This document shows, in pieces, positions 15,892-24,236 of a DNA stretch of 64,000 nt. The first letter of the stretch is position 1; each line of letters starts with the position of its first letter. Position numbers and translations under genes: made by a program. This stretch comes from CAZZEX01 sp964653285 (GTDB taxonomy: Bacteria; Chloroflexota; Anaerolineae; B4-G1): NCBI GenBank assembly GCA_964653285.1, contig CAZZEX010000015.1, forward strand, positions 1-64,000. The letters are read 5' to 3'. Below the pieces are notes generated by a model. That model worked only from the letters and a program-made list of their open reading frames with translations. It was not told where the DNA came from and searched no databases.

Positions 15892-16098
15892 ATGGTCAAA
15901 TTTCCTTGGAGTAAGAACATCAGAATCTACTACACCGAGCATGCCGATTTCAATGCGGTGGTTCATACTTTAACCGGAATGGGCATAGTATGGCTTATAT
16001 CCCTGGCCTGGCATTATGCTGTGCCTGTTTTGGTAGTCGGAGCGGCATTTTTCCTCACCGCTCTCGTTATGGAATTCCATGCTCACCGTACCGGATAA
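15892..16098 (+). CDS. Small membrane protein between pstS and pstC
   Basis: A 68-residue protein with a charged start (MVKFPWSKNIRIYYTEHADF) and two hydrophobic stretches (TLTGMGIVWLISLAWHYAV and VLVVGAAFFLTALVMEF), so probably a two-helix membrane hairpin. Its end overlaps the pstC start by 20 nt, which suggests translational coupling. I do not recognise the family. It may be an accessory of the transporter or simply an inserted small gene. Confidence 0.55.
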   Translation: MVKFPWSKNIRIYYTEHADFNAVVHTLTGMGIVWLISLAWHYAVPVLVVGAAFFLTALVMEFHAHRTG

Positions 16099-17065
16099 AC
16101 CTGCTCCATTACCGGGGATCCTAGGCCCGAAGTCGCGGACAGAGTGGCGGCGGCTCCAGAACCGTCTGGGCGGCAGGGTGATGGGCGGGATGGCAGCAGG
16201 CACGGCGCTGCTGGTGATGGTGATGGTGGCCGCGTTGCTGGCGCGGGCCTGGCCCATCCTGCGCTGCAAGCCCCTGGGCGAATTGTTGCTGGGCACTTCG
16301 TGGCACCCCCTCGAGGGGGCGTTCGGCTTCTGGCCGTTCATCGTGGGTACTCTGTGGGTGACCGCTCTAGCAATGGTCATTGCCGTGCCGCTGTGTACAC
16401 TATGCGCGATCTACCTGGCCGAATATGCCCGCCCGAGGATGCAACGGGCAGCGAAACCGCTGATTGACCTGCTGGCGGGGATCCCCTCGGTGGTCTACGG
16501 CCTATGGGGCACACTGACCGTGGTGCCCCTGATCCGCGAGCACATCGGTCCCTGGGCCGACCGTCACCTGGGGCACATCTCCCTCCTCTCCACGGCAGCC
16601 AACCCCACCGGCTATGGGGTGCTGGCCGGCGGCATCGTCCTGGCGGTGATGGTCTTCCCCATCATCATCTCGGTGATGGAGGAAGTGCTGCGCTCGGTGC
16701 CCGATGGACTGCGCGAGGCCACCCTGGCCCTGGGCGTCACGCGCTGGATCATGGTGCGCAAAGTGGTCCTGCGCCGGGCGCTGCCGGGGGTCATCGCCGC
16801 CGTGGTGCTGGGCTTCTCCCGCGCCTTCGGAGAGACGATGGCTGTGCTGATGGTGGTGGGCAACGTGCCCCAGGCGCCCCGCTCCATCTTCGACGCCGCC
16901 TACCCGCTCACCGCGCTCATCGCCAACAACTACGGAGAGATGATGTCGGTGCCCCTGTATGACGCGGCGCTGATGGGAGCGGGCCTGTTCCTGTTGCTGG
17001 TCGTGCTGGGATTCAACCTGCTGGCCCGGCTCATCTTGCGGCGAGCAGCAAGGAGAGCGATGTGA
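16079..17065 (+). CDS. pstC: Phosphate ABC transporter permease PstC
   Basis: A 328-residue inner-membrane permease with about six transmembrane helices and the EAA-type cytoplasmic loop (LREATLALGVTRWIMVRKVVL). GIPSVVYGLWG and FSRAFGETMAVLMVVGN are diagnostic of PstC/PstA. It follows the small membrane gene with an overlap and ends one base before pstA, so the three are coupled. Partners are PstA in the membrane and PstB as ATPase. Confidence 0.93.
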   Translation: MLTVPDKPAPLPGILGPKSRTEWRRLQNRLGGRVMGGMAAGTALLVMVMVAALLARAWPILRCKPLGELLLGTSWHPLEGAFGFWPFIVGTLWVTALAMVIAVPLCTLCAIYLAEYARPRMQRAAKPLIDLLAGIPSVVYGLWGTLTVVPLIREHIGPWADRHLGHISLLSTAANPTGYGVLAGGIVLAVMVFPIIISVMEEVLRSVPDGLREATLALGVTRWIMVRKVVLRRALPGVIAAVVLGFSRAFGETMAVLMVVGNVPQAPRSIFDAAYPLTALIANNYGEMMSVPLYDAALMGAGLFLLLVVLGFNLLARLILRRAARRAM

Positions 17066-17066
17066 G

Positions 17067-17924
17067 ATGAGACGAAGCCTGCTGTGGAAGATTGAAGAAG
17101 CGGTGATGAAGGGGCTGATGATCGGGGCGCTGGTACTCGTGTTGGGATGTTTACTTCTCATCCTGGGCACGGTGCTGTGGAGGGGACTGCCAGCGGTGAA
17201 CCTGACGATGCTCATCCAGGCCCCCCAGGGCGGCTTTTACACCGGCGCCGAAGGGGGTATCCTCAACGCCATACTGGGCTCGCTCTACCTGGCCGTGGGG
17301 GCCACGCTGGCGGCTTTTCTCCTCGGCCTGCCGATCGCCCTCCACCTGCAGGTGTATGCCGGCCGCTCGCGGCTGGTTGAGGCGGTGCGTCTTTCGCTGG
17401 ACGTGCTGTGGGGAATACCATCCATCGTCTACGGCGCTTTCGGCTTCAGCCTGATGCTCTTCCTGGGCATGCGCGCCTCGCTGCTGGGGGGGATCATCGC
17501 CCTCTCATTGGTGGAACTGCCCATCATGTGCCGGGCCATCGAAGAGGTGCTGAAGATGGTGCCCTTCGAACTGACGGAGTCGGCGTACACTCTGGGAGCC
17601 ACGCGCTGGGAAGTGGCCTGGAAAGTAGTGGTGCGCCAGGGGTTGCCGGGGATCACCTCCGCGATATTGCTGGCCTTTGGGCGGGGGATCGGGGACGCGG
17701 CCTCGGTGCTGTTCACCGCCGGCTACACCGATAACCTGCCCACCTCGTTGCTGCGTCCGGCCGCCTCGCTCCCTCTGGCAATCTTCTTCCAATTGGGCAC
17801 GCCCTTCCCGGCGGTGCAACAGCGGGCTTATGCCTCGGCGCTGGTGCTCACGGCCATCGTGCTCGTCATCAGCGTCCTCTCCCGCCTGGCATCGGAGAGG
17901 CTATCCAGGTACGTGGTGAAATAA
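17067..17924 (+). CDS. pstA: Phosphate ABC transporter permease PstA
   Basis: A 285-residue permease with about six membrane helices, GIPSIVYGAFGF, the EAA loop ESAYTLGATRWEVAWKVV, and GIGDAASVLFTAGYTDNLPT, the last being a PstA-specific feature. It starts immediately after the pstC stop and is followed by pstB 15 nt later with a Shine-Dalgarno-like GAGGAG. It forms the channel with PstC. Confidence 0.93.
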   Translation: MRRSLLWKIEEAVMKGLMIGALVLVLGCLLLILGTVLWRGLPAVNLTMLIQAPQGGFYTGAEGGILNAILGSLYLAVGATLAAFLLGLPIALHLQVYAGRSRLVEAVRLSLDVLWGIPSIVYGAFGFSLMLFLGMRASLLGGIIALSLVELPIMCRAIEEVLKMVPFELTESAYTLGATRWEVAWKVVVRQGLPGITSAILLAFGRGIGDAASVLFTAGYTDNLPTSLLRPAASLPLAIFFQLGTPFPAVQQRAYASALVLTAIVLVISVLSRLASERLSRYVVK

Positions 17925-17939
17925 TCGAGGAGTTGTGCT

Positions 17940-18704
17940 ATGACTCAGCATCAGGCTCACATCTGCGTTCGGGAGCTCAACGTTTGCTATGGAGCCCTTC
18001 AAGTCCTGAAGGGTATCTCGGTGGACATTCCGGCCAACCAGATCACGGCCATCATCGGCCCGTCAGGATGCGGCAAGACGACGTTCTTGAAGTGCATCAA
18101 CCGCCTGATTGACCTGGTTGACGAGGCGCGGGTGTCGGGAGAGATCACGGTAAACGGTATCCAGGTCCTCGATCCATTGGTGGACGTCACCGAGGTGCGG
18201 CAGAAGATGGGACTGCTCTCTCAGCGGCCCTATCCTCTGCCGATGTCCATCTACGAGAACGTGGCCTTTGGGCCGCGCATCCACGGCCTGCGCGATGGGT
18301 GGAACCTGGACCAGACGGTGGAGCACTACTTGCGGGTGGTCGGCCTGTGGGACGAGGTACAGGACCGGCTCGACGGGGCGGCCTCAAAACTCTCCATGGG
18401 CCAGCAGCAACGGCTCTGCCTGGCGCGGGGGTTGGCGGTGGAGCCGGAGGTGTTGCTGGGCGACGAGCCCACCTCGGCGCTGGACCCGATCTCGGCCCTG
18501 CGGATTGAACGCTGCTTTCAGGAGCTCAAGCAGAACTACACCGTAGTCATCGTCACCCACATCCTGCGGCAGGCCCAACGGCTGGCCGACTACGTCGTCT
18601 TCCTTTATATGGGCGAGATCGTCGAACATGGCCCAGCACGGGAGCTCTTTGAGCATCCCAAGGAGCCCCGCACGCGCGCTTATATCAACGGGGAGTTCAG
18701 CTAA
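17940..18704 (+). CDS. pstB: Phosphate ABC transporter ATPase PstB
   Basis: A 254-residue ABC ATPase. It has Walker A (GPSGCGKT), the Q-loop in LLSQRPYPLPMSIYENVAFG, a signature LSMGQQQR in place of the usual LSGGQ (as often in PstB), Walker B (VLLGDEPTSALD) and the H-loop in VIVTHILRQAQ. PYPLPMSIYENVAFG is diagnostic of PstB. It is the last gene of the pst operon. There is no phoU or phoBR in the window. Confidence 0.95.
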   Translation: MTQHQAHICVRELNVCYGALQVLKGISVDIPANQITAIIGPSGCGKTTFLKCINRLIDLVDEARVSGEITVNGIQVLDPLVDVTEVRQKMGLLSQRPYPLPMSIYENVAFGPRIHGLRDGWNLDQTVEHYLRVVGLWDEVQDRLDGAASKLSMGQQQRLCLARGLAVEPEVLLGDEPTSALDPISALRIERCFQELKQNYTVVIVTHILRQAQRLADYVVFLYMGEIVEHGPARELFEHPKEPRTRAYINGEFS

Positions 18705-18726
18705 TTCTCCCTGGGTGTTACAGCGT

Positions 18727-18755
18727 TTGAACGATTCCTCCACTCGTGGTATAAT
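18727..18755 (+). promoter_or_regulatory. Promoter of tRNA-Ser
   Basis: TTGAAC at 18727-18732 and TATAAT at 18750-18755 have a 17-nt spacer and end 14 nt before the first tRNA base, the expected distance for a stable-RNA promoter. Confidence 0.75.
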
Positions 18756-18769
18756 GCATCCGGTCGTTG

Positions 18770-18857
18770 GGAAGGATGGCCGAGTGGAGGAAGGCACGCG
18801 TCTGGAGAACGCGTGAGCAGCAATGCTCCGTGGGTTCGAATCCCACTCCTTCCGCCA
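18770..18857 (+). tRNA. tRNA-Ser (anticodon GGA)
   Basis: A full cloverleaf can be folded. The acceptor is GGAAGGA/TCCTTCC with discriminator G and an encoded CCA (18855-18857). The anticodon stem CGCGT/ACGCG encloses the loop CTGGAGA, giving anticodon GGA for UCC/UCU serine codons. There is a long class II variable arm and GGTTCGAATCC in the T arm. It has its own promoter and follows pstB. Confidence 0.96.
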
Positions 18858-18901
18858 CCACGGGGCGGCCCCACTCAGGGGTCGCCCTCTTCTGCGGGAG
18901 G

Positions 18902-19225
18902 ATGCCGATGCGGGTCACGATCCGCCGCGCCTCACCTGACGATGCCGAAGCCATCTCCGCCGTGTGTCTCCGCCGTGTGGGGGATCGTTTGCGCGGAGCG
19001 GGCCTACACCGCCGTGAATCGTCCCTTCACGCCCCAACAAGAGTGGGACTACATCGCCTCTCTCTCCGACCGCGAGGGCATCTTCCTGGCGGAGGTGGAC
19101 GGTCGCGTCGCCGGCTTCCAATCCCTGGACCTCCGGGCCAGGTACACCGACTCTTTCGACCACGCCGGCGTGGTGGGTACCATCATCCTACCCGAATGGC
19201 GACGAGAGGGCATCGGCCGCCGCCT
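18902..19225 (+). pseudogene. GNAT acetyltransferase, frameshifted and truncated
   Basis: The start reads MRVTIRRASPDDAEAISAV in one frame. After a short GC-rich near-duplication it continues in another frame as RAYTAVNRPFTPQQEWDYI, GIFLAEVDGRVAGFQSL and GTIILPEWRREGIGRRLA, the acetyl-CoA-binding motif A of GNAT enzymes. It stops abruptly at about 19225, where an oppositely oriented gene fragment is joined. Both the frameshift and the loss of the last third indicate inactivity. Confidence 0.75.
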
Positions 19226-19495
19226 GGCGATCTCGCGCTCGTACTCCGGGAAGTACCGGCCGATGACGGTGAGGTCGAAAGAGCGCAGGATTGATTCCTT
19301 GGGCTCACGTTCCAAAAGGAAGCGAAACGACTCGGTCACCAGCGCCTCGGGGCTGACCTTGCCCCCAGACAGCCGTTCGTAGTCGGCCTTGCGAAGGGTC
19401 ACACGATGGCGGCTCTCTTCCTGCCCCTCCTTCACGGTCACCTGTAACTCATAAGTGTCACCGTGGTCTGTTTTTTGCACTTCGATGTTCGCCAC
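19222..19495 (-). CDS. Conserved small protein of unknown function, 3' end fused
   Basis: About 91 codons from GTG 19495, behind GGAGGTTCAGGA. It reads MANIEVQKTDHGDTYELQV, then HRVTLRKADYERLSGG, SFRFLLEREPKESILRSFDL and TVIGRYFPEYE. I recognise this as a small conserved bacterial family ending in a YFPEYE helix, but no function is known to me. The natural stop has been lost: the frame continues into the GNAT fragment on the opposite strand until 19049. It was probably joined by the same deletion. Confidence 0.6.
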
Positions 19496-19714
19496 TCCTG
19501 AACCTCCTATCTATCGCGCTTATCCTCAACCCGCCGTTCCACACCAGGGCCGCCAGACAGGCACCGATCAGCACTATTGCAATTATATGTACGATGGCGG
19601 GGAAGGGCAAGAGCGCGCCTACTGACTGCGTGTCCCCGCCGCCTCCCACCGCCTCAGTGCAAGCTTTGCAGCAGAAGTTTGTGCAAACTTTGCACTGGAA
19701 CCCACGAGCAGTCC

Positions 19715-21157
19715 CTACGTCTTCTCCAATGCCTGCCTCAAATCCGCGTCCAACGTCTCCAGATCCACCAACGATGCCTCCAGCGACTCAGCCTCGGCAC
19801 GGGCGGCATCGGTAAACCCGGCGCGGGCGAAGAAGGCATAGTGAACCCGCCAGCCCTCCCCCGGGACGACGCGCTTGGCCTTCCCCACCAACTCCCGGAT
19901 CACGGAGCGCCCCACCGCCTTCACCCCCCATTTGCATTCCCCCAGCAGGATGGCCCGCTCTCGCCAGTTGATGGCAACCACGTCCACCTGCGCGTCGGTT
20001 GCCCAGTGGCTGCCCACCAGTTCCGGCATAAAGGGCAGCGCCCCCGCGCGAGCCTGGGTGAGCGTCCACTCGCGGCACAGATCCTCGAACGCCGTCGCAC
20101 CCACGAACGCGCGGAACTGCTCAGCGATGCGTTCCCACAGCAGATCGGTCAGTTCCAGCTCGATCATCTCCAGGTTGGGTTCGATGAAGCGGAAGTAGAA
20201 GCGCAGGTATGGGTCACGCAGGTAGTAATGGCTGCGGGTAGTCGTCCGTCGCTGGTCGGGCGGGATGGTGGTCGGAATGCGGCGTTCGATCAACCCCAAT
20301 TCGCGCAGCCGCCTGAGGTAGGGGACCAGGTTGGAGGAAGCTGTTCCGATGGCCTGAGCGATCTGGGACGGCGTGTGGTTGCCAGTCGCCACCGCGCGCA
20401 GGGTCGCCTCGTAATTGCGCGTCTCGCGTACCAGGTCGCTGATCAGCACGGAAGGCTCGCTGCGGAACAGCCCCAGGCGCTGGAAAAGATGCTGGCGTAT
20501 GTTGGCGCTCAGACTCTGCCGAGCGTCGAACCGTTCCAGGTAGGCCGGGATACCGCCCAGCACAGCGTAGGTGGCCACACGTTCGGCAGCCGGGTAACGT
20601 GGAAAGAAATCCTTCAAAGCGGCATAGGGCAGCGGTTCCACCGGGAACTGTCCTGTAGTGCGACCATAAAGAGGGGCCTGGTAGTTGAGCAGGTCCACCA
20701 TCATCCCAATGTGCGATCCGGCCAATACCAGGATGAGTGGTTTGTCTTTCAGGAGATGGTCCCAGGCAGCCTGCAGGTGTGAAGGCAGCGACGGATCAGA
20801 TTCGACAGCGTAGGTGAATTCATCCCAGAGCAGGATCAGGGGCTGATCGCCGAGCATACGCGCCATCTGCTCGAACAACAGCGCCCAGGAGTCAAAGCGC
20901 GGCGGCTCTGGCGCTTCTGCGTCAGGATAGGCCCAACGCCACAGCGCCCGCGCCAGGCCCTGCCGGCTCGCATCGGCTGTCTCGCGTCGCGCCACCCAGT
21001 AGATGTATGGACGATTGGCCTGTCGAACCCAATGTAGGAGCAACGTGGTTTTGCCCACCCGCCGTCGTCCATAGACGGTCACGAACTGTGCTCCGCTTCT
21101 CTCCAACAGACCATTCGACTCTCGCAGTTCCCGCTGACGATCCACGAATCGGGGCAT
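19715..21157 (-). CDS. DUF234-type archaeal-like ATPase, intact
   Basis: A 480-residue protein. Walker A (YGRRRVGKT, about 29-37) and Walker B (LILLWDEFTYAVE) are followed by LAGSHIGMM, GGIPAYLERF, a winged-helix segment (TPSQIAQAIGTASSNLVPYL) and LRDPYLRFYFRFI. The C-terminal module has VDVVA and RERAILLGECKWG, a D...ExK pattern like PD-(D/E)xK nucleases. Known mainly in archaea and Chloroflexi, the family has no settled function; many members look like STAND-type stress or mobile-element proteins. It is the only intact copy of its subtype in the window and the reference for the broken copy at 9984-11402. Confidence 0.85.
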   Translation of the reverse strand: MPRFVDRQRELRESNGLLERSGAQFVTVYGRRRVGKTTLLLHWVRQANRPYIYWVARRETADASRQGLARALWRWAYPDAEAPEPPRFDSWALLFEQMARMLGDQPLILLWDEFTYAVESDPSLPSHLQAAWDHLLKDKPLILVLAGSHIGMMVDLLNYQAPLYGRTTGQFPVEPLPYAALKDFFPRYPAAERVATYAVLGGIPAYLERFDARQSLSANIRQHLFQRLGLFRSEPSVLISDLVRETRNYEATLRAVATGNHTPSQIAQAIGTASSNLVPYLRRLRELGLIERRIPTTIPPDQRRTTTRSHYYLRDPYLRFYFRFIEPNLEMIELELTDLLWERIAEQFRAFVGATAFEDLCREWTLTQARAGALPFMPELVGSHWATDAQVDVVAINWRERAILLGECKWGVKAVGRSVIRELVGKAKRVVPGEGWRVHYAFFARAGFTDAARAEAESLEASLVDLETLDADLRQALEKT

Positions 21158-21239
21158 AGCGTCCTCCTCTGTCTTGAGCGATCAATCTATATGAAGAGAA
21201 TCTGAGAATCTTCTCATAAAGATTATACACAAAACCGCC

Positions 21240-21528
21240 GCCAGGTCAACGGGCCACGGCGCATCCATCCGGTTCAGGACGGCAGGGCAGCAAGAAACAG
21301 ATACAGATGAGGATAGAGTCAGGGGGAATAGAAGTACAAGGAGATCAGAGAGATCATATAGAATCGATGGATAGCCAGGGTGAGAGAATCAAGATGGAGC
21401 CAAGAGACCAAGGGAGAGATAGACCCAAGGGTATGTGTGAATGTAGAACAGAAAAGCCAGGTATGTAAGAATACAAAGTCGAGAAGGTCAGGATAGGAAT
21501 GAGAGCCTGTAGAGAGACAGGAAGTGGA
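21240..21528. other. Purine-biased non-coding tract
   Basis: Between the ATPase start and the IS630 end, the plus strand from about 21290 to 21528 is strongly enriched in A and G (for example GGATAGAGTCAGGGGGAATA), without an exact repeat unit and without a believable gene. No promoter or RNA was recognised. It could be degenerate repeat DNA left by mobile elements. Confidence 0.5.
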
Positions 21529-21545
21529 TACTGGTGGGTCATTTG

Positions 21546-22327
21546 TCATGCGGATCGCCAATCTTCGATTATGGTGCGCCGGGGGCGTCGTATCGGGCGG
21601 CGCGTGCAAGCCCCGGAGCCACCTGGCGCGTGGCGCCGCTGGCGGCTCCGTGCCCGACGTGCCGCCCGTTTTCCGCCCCACTCGAACGGGGTTGGATTTC
21701 GATCCCAGGCGCGGGCGACCGCTTCCAGCCAGGCAATGATCTCATCTGGCCTGGTTGGATGCTGTCCCGCCAGCGCCCGCCGTTTCAAGATTCGCTGTAT
21801 CGACTCGGCCATGTTCAACCAGGAACCACGCAAAGGAGTGTATAACGGCATGACACCGTGCTGGATCAGCCAATCCACAAAGCTGGCCGTCTTGTGCCCC
21901 GCGAGGTTGTCCCAGATCAAGAGCATCCGTAACGGTGGTAAATCATCGGGCAACGATAGTGGATTGTCCAGCCCGGCACACCAGCACTCCCACAATGCTC
22001 GATTCGTTTCTGGGATCAGGTCTTCAGGCGGCCTCGGCAGGTCAGTCAGAATGGCACTCAACTCCTGTTGCAGCCAGGGATGCAGGACAGTATTTGGACA
22101 ACTGGTGACACCTTTGACCCGCACCTGTCCATCGGAGGGATGAAACAGTGTCAAGAGTTTGGCAGTACCATTGCGAACATATTCGTGAGGCCGGCGTTTG
22201 GGTTCGCACTCTGGCTGCCAGGCATATCCCTCGTAAGGAATGGTCTGGAACGGCCCGGCTTCGTCCTGCATCCAGACACTCAAGCCCAGTGACTCCCCGA
22301 CTTTGTAGGCTTGCTCGATCAAGTTTT
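21546..22327 (-). CDS. IS630 transposase, downstream frame (DDE domain)
   Basis: About 258 residues of the catalytic DDE_3 domain. WMQDEAGPFQTIP carries the first Asp, LLIWDNLAGHKTASFVDWL the second, and LRGSWLNMAESIQRIL the Glu in the third position. The frame has no convincing ATG; it is reached by -1 slippage at the A7 run at 22324-22330. Its end lies at the inner edge of the left terminal repeat. Confidence 0.85.
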
Positions 22328-22876
22328 TTTCCCCTCCGCCTCTGGATCAGTCACCTCGACGGCGACCCCTTTGCGCTTCCGGGTGACGGTGCCGGTCTTA
22401 CACCAGGTGCGGTTCTTCTGCCACGTCCAGTCAGCATCGCGCAAGACACCCCAGATGGTATAGGCGCTGACCTTCGGAAATCCATCGGGCGCTTCGCGCA
22501 ATGCGCGCTGCAATGTGCTCAGCGACCAGGTGGCGGTCCCGTCCTTCTCTCGGTCGGGCTGGCGCTCGAATTCGGCCAGGATACGCTTTCGTTCCTCCAC
22601 CCCATAGATTGTCTGGGCACCGCCACCGTGTCGTGGCTCAATGGCTGCCAACCCTTCACGGTTGAAACGGGATACCAACTGCGAGACGGCATCATTCGAT
22701 CGACGACCAGCAACCCGCGCTGCTGCTGTGTAACTCTGACCAGACGCGACAGCCAACAACGCTTTGGCACGAGCCACGTGATTAGCCGGTTCGCTTTGGG
22801 CACGACTAATCCGGGTCAACACTGTTTGCTCCTCGTCTGTGAGGGGGCGCAACGGGTCTTTCTGTCGTCGGGTCAT
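22319..22876 (-). CDS. IS630 transposase, upstream frame (HTH part)
   Basis: 185 residues. A helix-turn-helix (SYTAAARVAGRRSNDAVSQL) and a second winged-helix region (WSLSTLQRALREAPDG) form the DNA-binding half of an IS630 transposase. It ends at TGA just after a run of seven A on the coding strand (22324-22330). The downstream catalytic frame is at -1 relative to it, so full-length transposase should arise by -1 frameshifting at this run. Confidence 0.85.
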   Translation of the reverse strand: MTRRQKDPLRPLTDEEQTVLTRISRAQSEPANHVARAKALLAVASGQSYTAAARVAGRRSNDAVSQLVSRFNREGLAAIEPRHGGGAQTIYGVEERKRILAEFERQPDREKDGTATWSLSTLQRALREAPDGFPKVSAYTIWGVLRDADWTWQKNRTWCKTGTVTRKRKGVAVEVTDPEAEGKKT

Positions 22877-22972
22877 TGCGAAACTCCTTCAGAACAAGAT
22901 GGCTGCCATTATACACCATCTGTTCAAAATGGCTATAGTCATGACAAATGACCCACCAGTTTACCTTGCTCA

Positions 22973-23020
22973 GCGTGGATTGCCAAATCCACGCCTCAAC
23001 CACCGGATTTGACAATCCGG
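22973..23020. repeat. Double-hairpin repeat (copy C), after avd
   Basis: Hairpin GCGTGGATT/AATCCACGC (22973-22994) is followed by CCGGATT/AATCCGG (23003-23020). It lies directly downstream of the avd gene on the minus strand and shares sequence with copies D and E. Confidence 0.7.
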
Positions 23021-23030
23021 CGGGAGCGGT

Positions 23031-23417
23031 CTAGGTGGCTGCTTCCTCCATATCCTTTCCCTTTGATCTCGCCGCACGTTTGCGTTTCCAACCGCCGATG
23101 AGCCGCCCGATTTCGTCCATAAGACGCGCGGCGTGTTCCAGTTGCCCCAGGCTGATGCACTTGAGGTCGTAGCTCAGGCGCACGTAGAGCCGAATCTTGG
23201 TCAGTAGTTTGTCGGCTTCGTCCAAGCGCTCGCCCTGGCGCTCCGGCTCCATCACGGCGTCGAGAATGAGATCGTAGAAATCCAGTACCATCCTGCTCAG
23301 CCGCTCGGCCAGCAGAAAACGCTGTGACTTGGGAAACTTGAGCGTGAGCGGGATGAGCCACAGCAAAAAGTCGTAGGTCTTGACAAAGATAGGCGACTGC
23401 GGACGGTAGTCTTTCAT
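23031..23417 (-). CDS. avd: DGR accessory protein Avd (four-helix bundle)
   Basis: A 128-residue basic helical protein. The N-terminal SPIFVKTYDFLLWLIPLTLK, then KFPKSQRFLLAERL, then LYVRLSYDLKCISLGQ and a C-terminal IGRLIGGWKRKR match the Avd/bAvd four-helix-bundle family, which binds the reverse transcriptase and template RNA of diversity-generating retroelements. It appears intact, whereas the neighbouring RT gene is internally deleted. It is bracketed by double-hairpin repeats C and D. The order on the minus strand is target gene, RT remnant, avd. Confidence 0.85.
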   Translation of the reverse strand: MKDYRPQSPIFVKTYDFLLWLIPLTLKFPKSQRFLLAERLSRMVLDFYDLILDAVMEPERQGERLDEADKLLTKIRLYVRLSYDLKCISLGQLEHAARLMDEIGRLIGGWKRKRAARSKGKDMEEAAT

Positions 23418-23434
23418 GGCACGTTACTTCACTC

Positions 23435-23485
23435 GGCCTGGATTGTCAAATCCAGGCCGCAACCGCCGGATTTGGCAATCCGGCG
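23435..23485. repeat. Double-hairpin repeat (copy D), between RT remnant and avd
   Basis: Hairpin GGCCTGGATT/AATCCAGGCC (23435-23458) is followed by CGCCGGATT/AATCCGGCG (23464-23485). It is closely similar to copy C in sequence, spacing and the GCAACC-like linker. Confidence 0.7.
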
Positions 23486-23508
23486 AGAGCAATAGAGTCA
23501 AGCCACTT

Positions 23509-24135
23509 TCACTGGGGCGCTCCAATGGGATAATCGGCAAAGAGCCGTGTACGCAGACGCCAGGTATCGCCGTGAGCGGCGTGGGCGATCCAACTTTGCA
23601 CCGAGATCGTCATCTCCTCCAGCGTAATCTCGCTGTGTCGGTATGCCTCCCGCTGACGGCGGAAGCGACGCACGAAACGGCGCACACTGCTGCGGCGCAG
23701 GCGGCGATGGGAGGGGAAGTACTTGACGACGTCGCCGTGGAAAGCATAGCGGTATTGCCGCGCCCAGGCGTGGCATTGGTCGAGCGCCTTGTGTGTGCCC
23801 TTGCCCACGCGGCAGGCAAAGCTGGTGTGGATGAATCGCGGCTCCCAGATAGGCTCGATGACTTGACACAGGGCGTGATGCACCACGCGGTCACGGAAGG
23901 GCGCGGCGCTCACCAGTCGCCGTTTAGGCTCGCGGATGATAAAGTTGTGGTAAGCGCCGGGACGGTAGCTCTGGTCGCGGAGTTCGCGCTGGAGTCCCAG
24001 CAGGTTGCGCTCCATATCGAACTCGAAAGCGGCGACCGCGACCCGGCTCCGCTTGCCTCTGCGAGCCTTGCGATACGCCGTGTAGAGGTTTTCAAAGCTG
24101 TAGATTTGTGGGTAAAGGTTCTTGTAGGTTTTCAT
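23509..24135 (-). pseudogene. DGR reverse transcriptase with internal deletion
   Basis: The start (SFENLYTAYRKARRGK, FEFDMERNLLGLQREL) and RT motifs 1-2 (FIIREPKRRLVSAAPFRDRVV, HTSFACRVGKGTHKAL) and the first palm Asp (YAFHGDVVKYFPS) are clear DGR-type RT sequence. After KYFPS the frame jumps to the C-terminal thumb (HRRLRRSSVRRFVRRFRRQ, SWIAHAAHGDTWRLRTRL). The fingers/palm core, including the YxDD catalytic motif and the FLGF block, is absent: about 208 residues remain of an expected 330-400. The deletion is in frame but must abolish polymerase activity. Confidence 0.85.
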
Positions 24136-24154
24136 CTCACCCTGCTTGCTCCCA

Positions 24155-24199
24155 GCGGATTGTCAAATCCGCGTACTGGTCGGGGATCTGGCGATCCCC
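24155..24199. repeat. Double-hairpin repeat (copy E), between target gene and RT remnant
   Basis: Hairpin GCGGATT/AATCCGC (24155-24172) is followed by GGGGATC/GATCCCC (24182-24199). Together with copies C and D it delimits the RT and avd genes, one double hairpin after each gene. Confidence 0.65.
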
Positions 24200-24236
24200 T
24201 GGGAGCGGGTTTTGGAGCGGCCGCGCTGCGCGCGGA

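Larger units (their letters stand above)
21531..22959 (-). mobile_element. IS630-family insertion sequence
   Basis: An element of about 1.43 kb with perfect 20-bp terminal inverted repeats: CTGGTGGGTCATTTGTCATG at 21531-21550 and its complement at 22940-22959. A TA dinucleotide sits outside the left end as expected for IS630, but the right flank reads TT, so the TA duplication is not intact. It carries a two-frame transposase with an A7 slip site. Adjacent to the DGR region. Confidence 0.9.

Noticed and set aside
19458..19649. 63-codon hydrophobic minus-strand ORF
   Set aside because: It contains one membrane-like stretch, but has no Shine-Dalgarno, lies over a start-site region, and has no recognisable family.
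21319..21681. Minus-strand ORF in the purine-rich tract
   Set aside because: Its S/L/Y-rich translation simply reflects the pyrimidine-rich strand and has no start site.
22973..24199. CRISPR-like spacing of GGATTGTCAAATCC hairpins
   Set aside because: Spacing is gene-sized, units are paired hairpins with covarying stems, and no cas gene is near.
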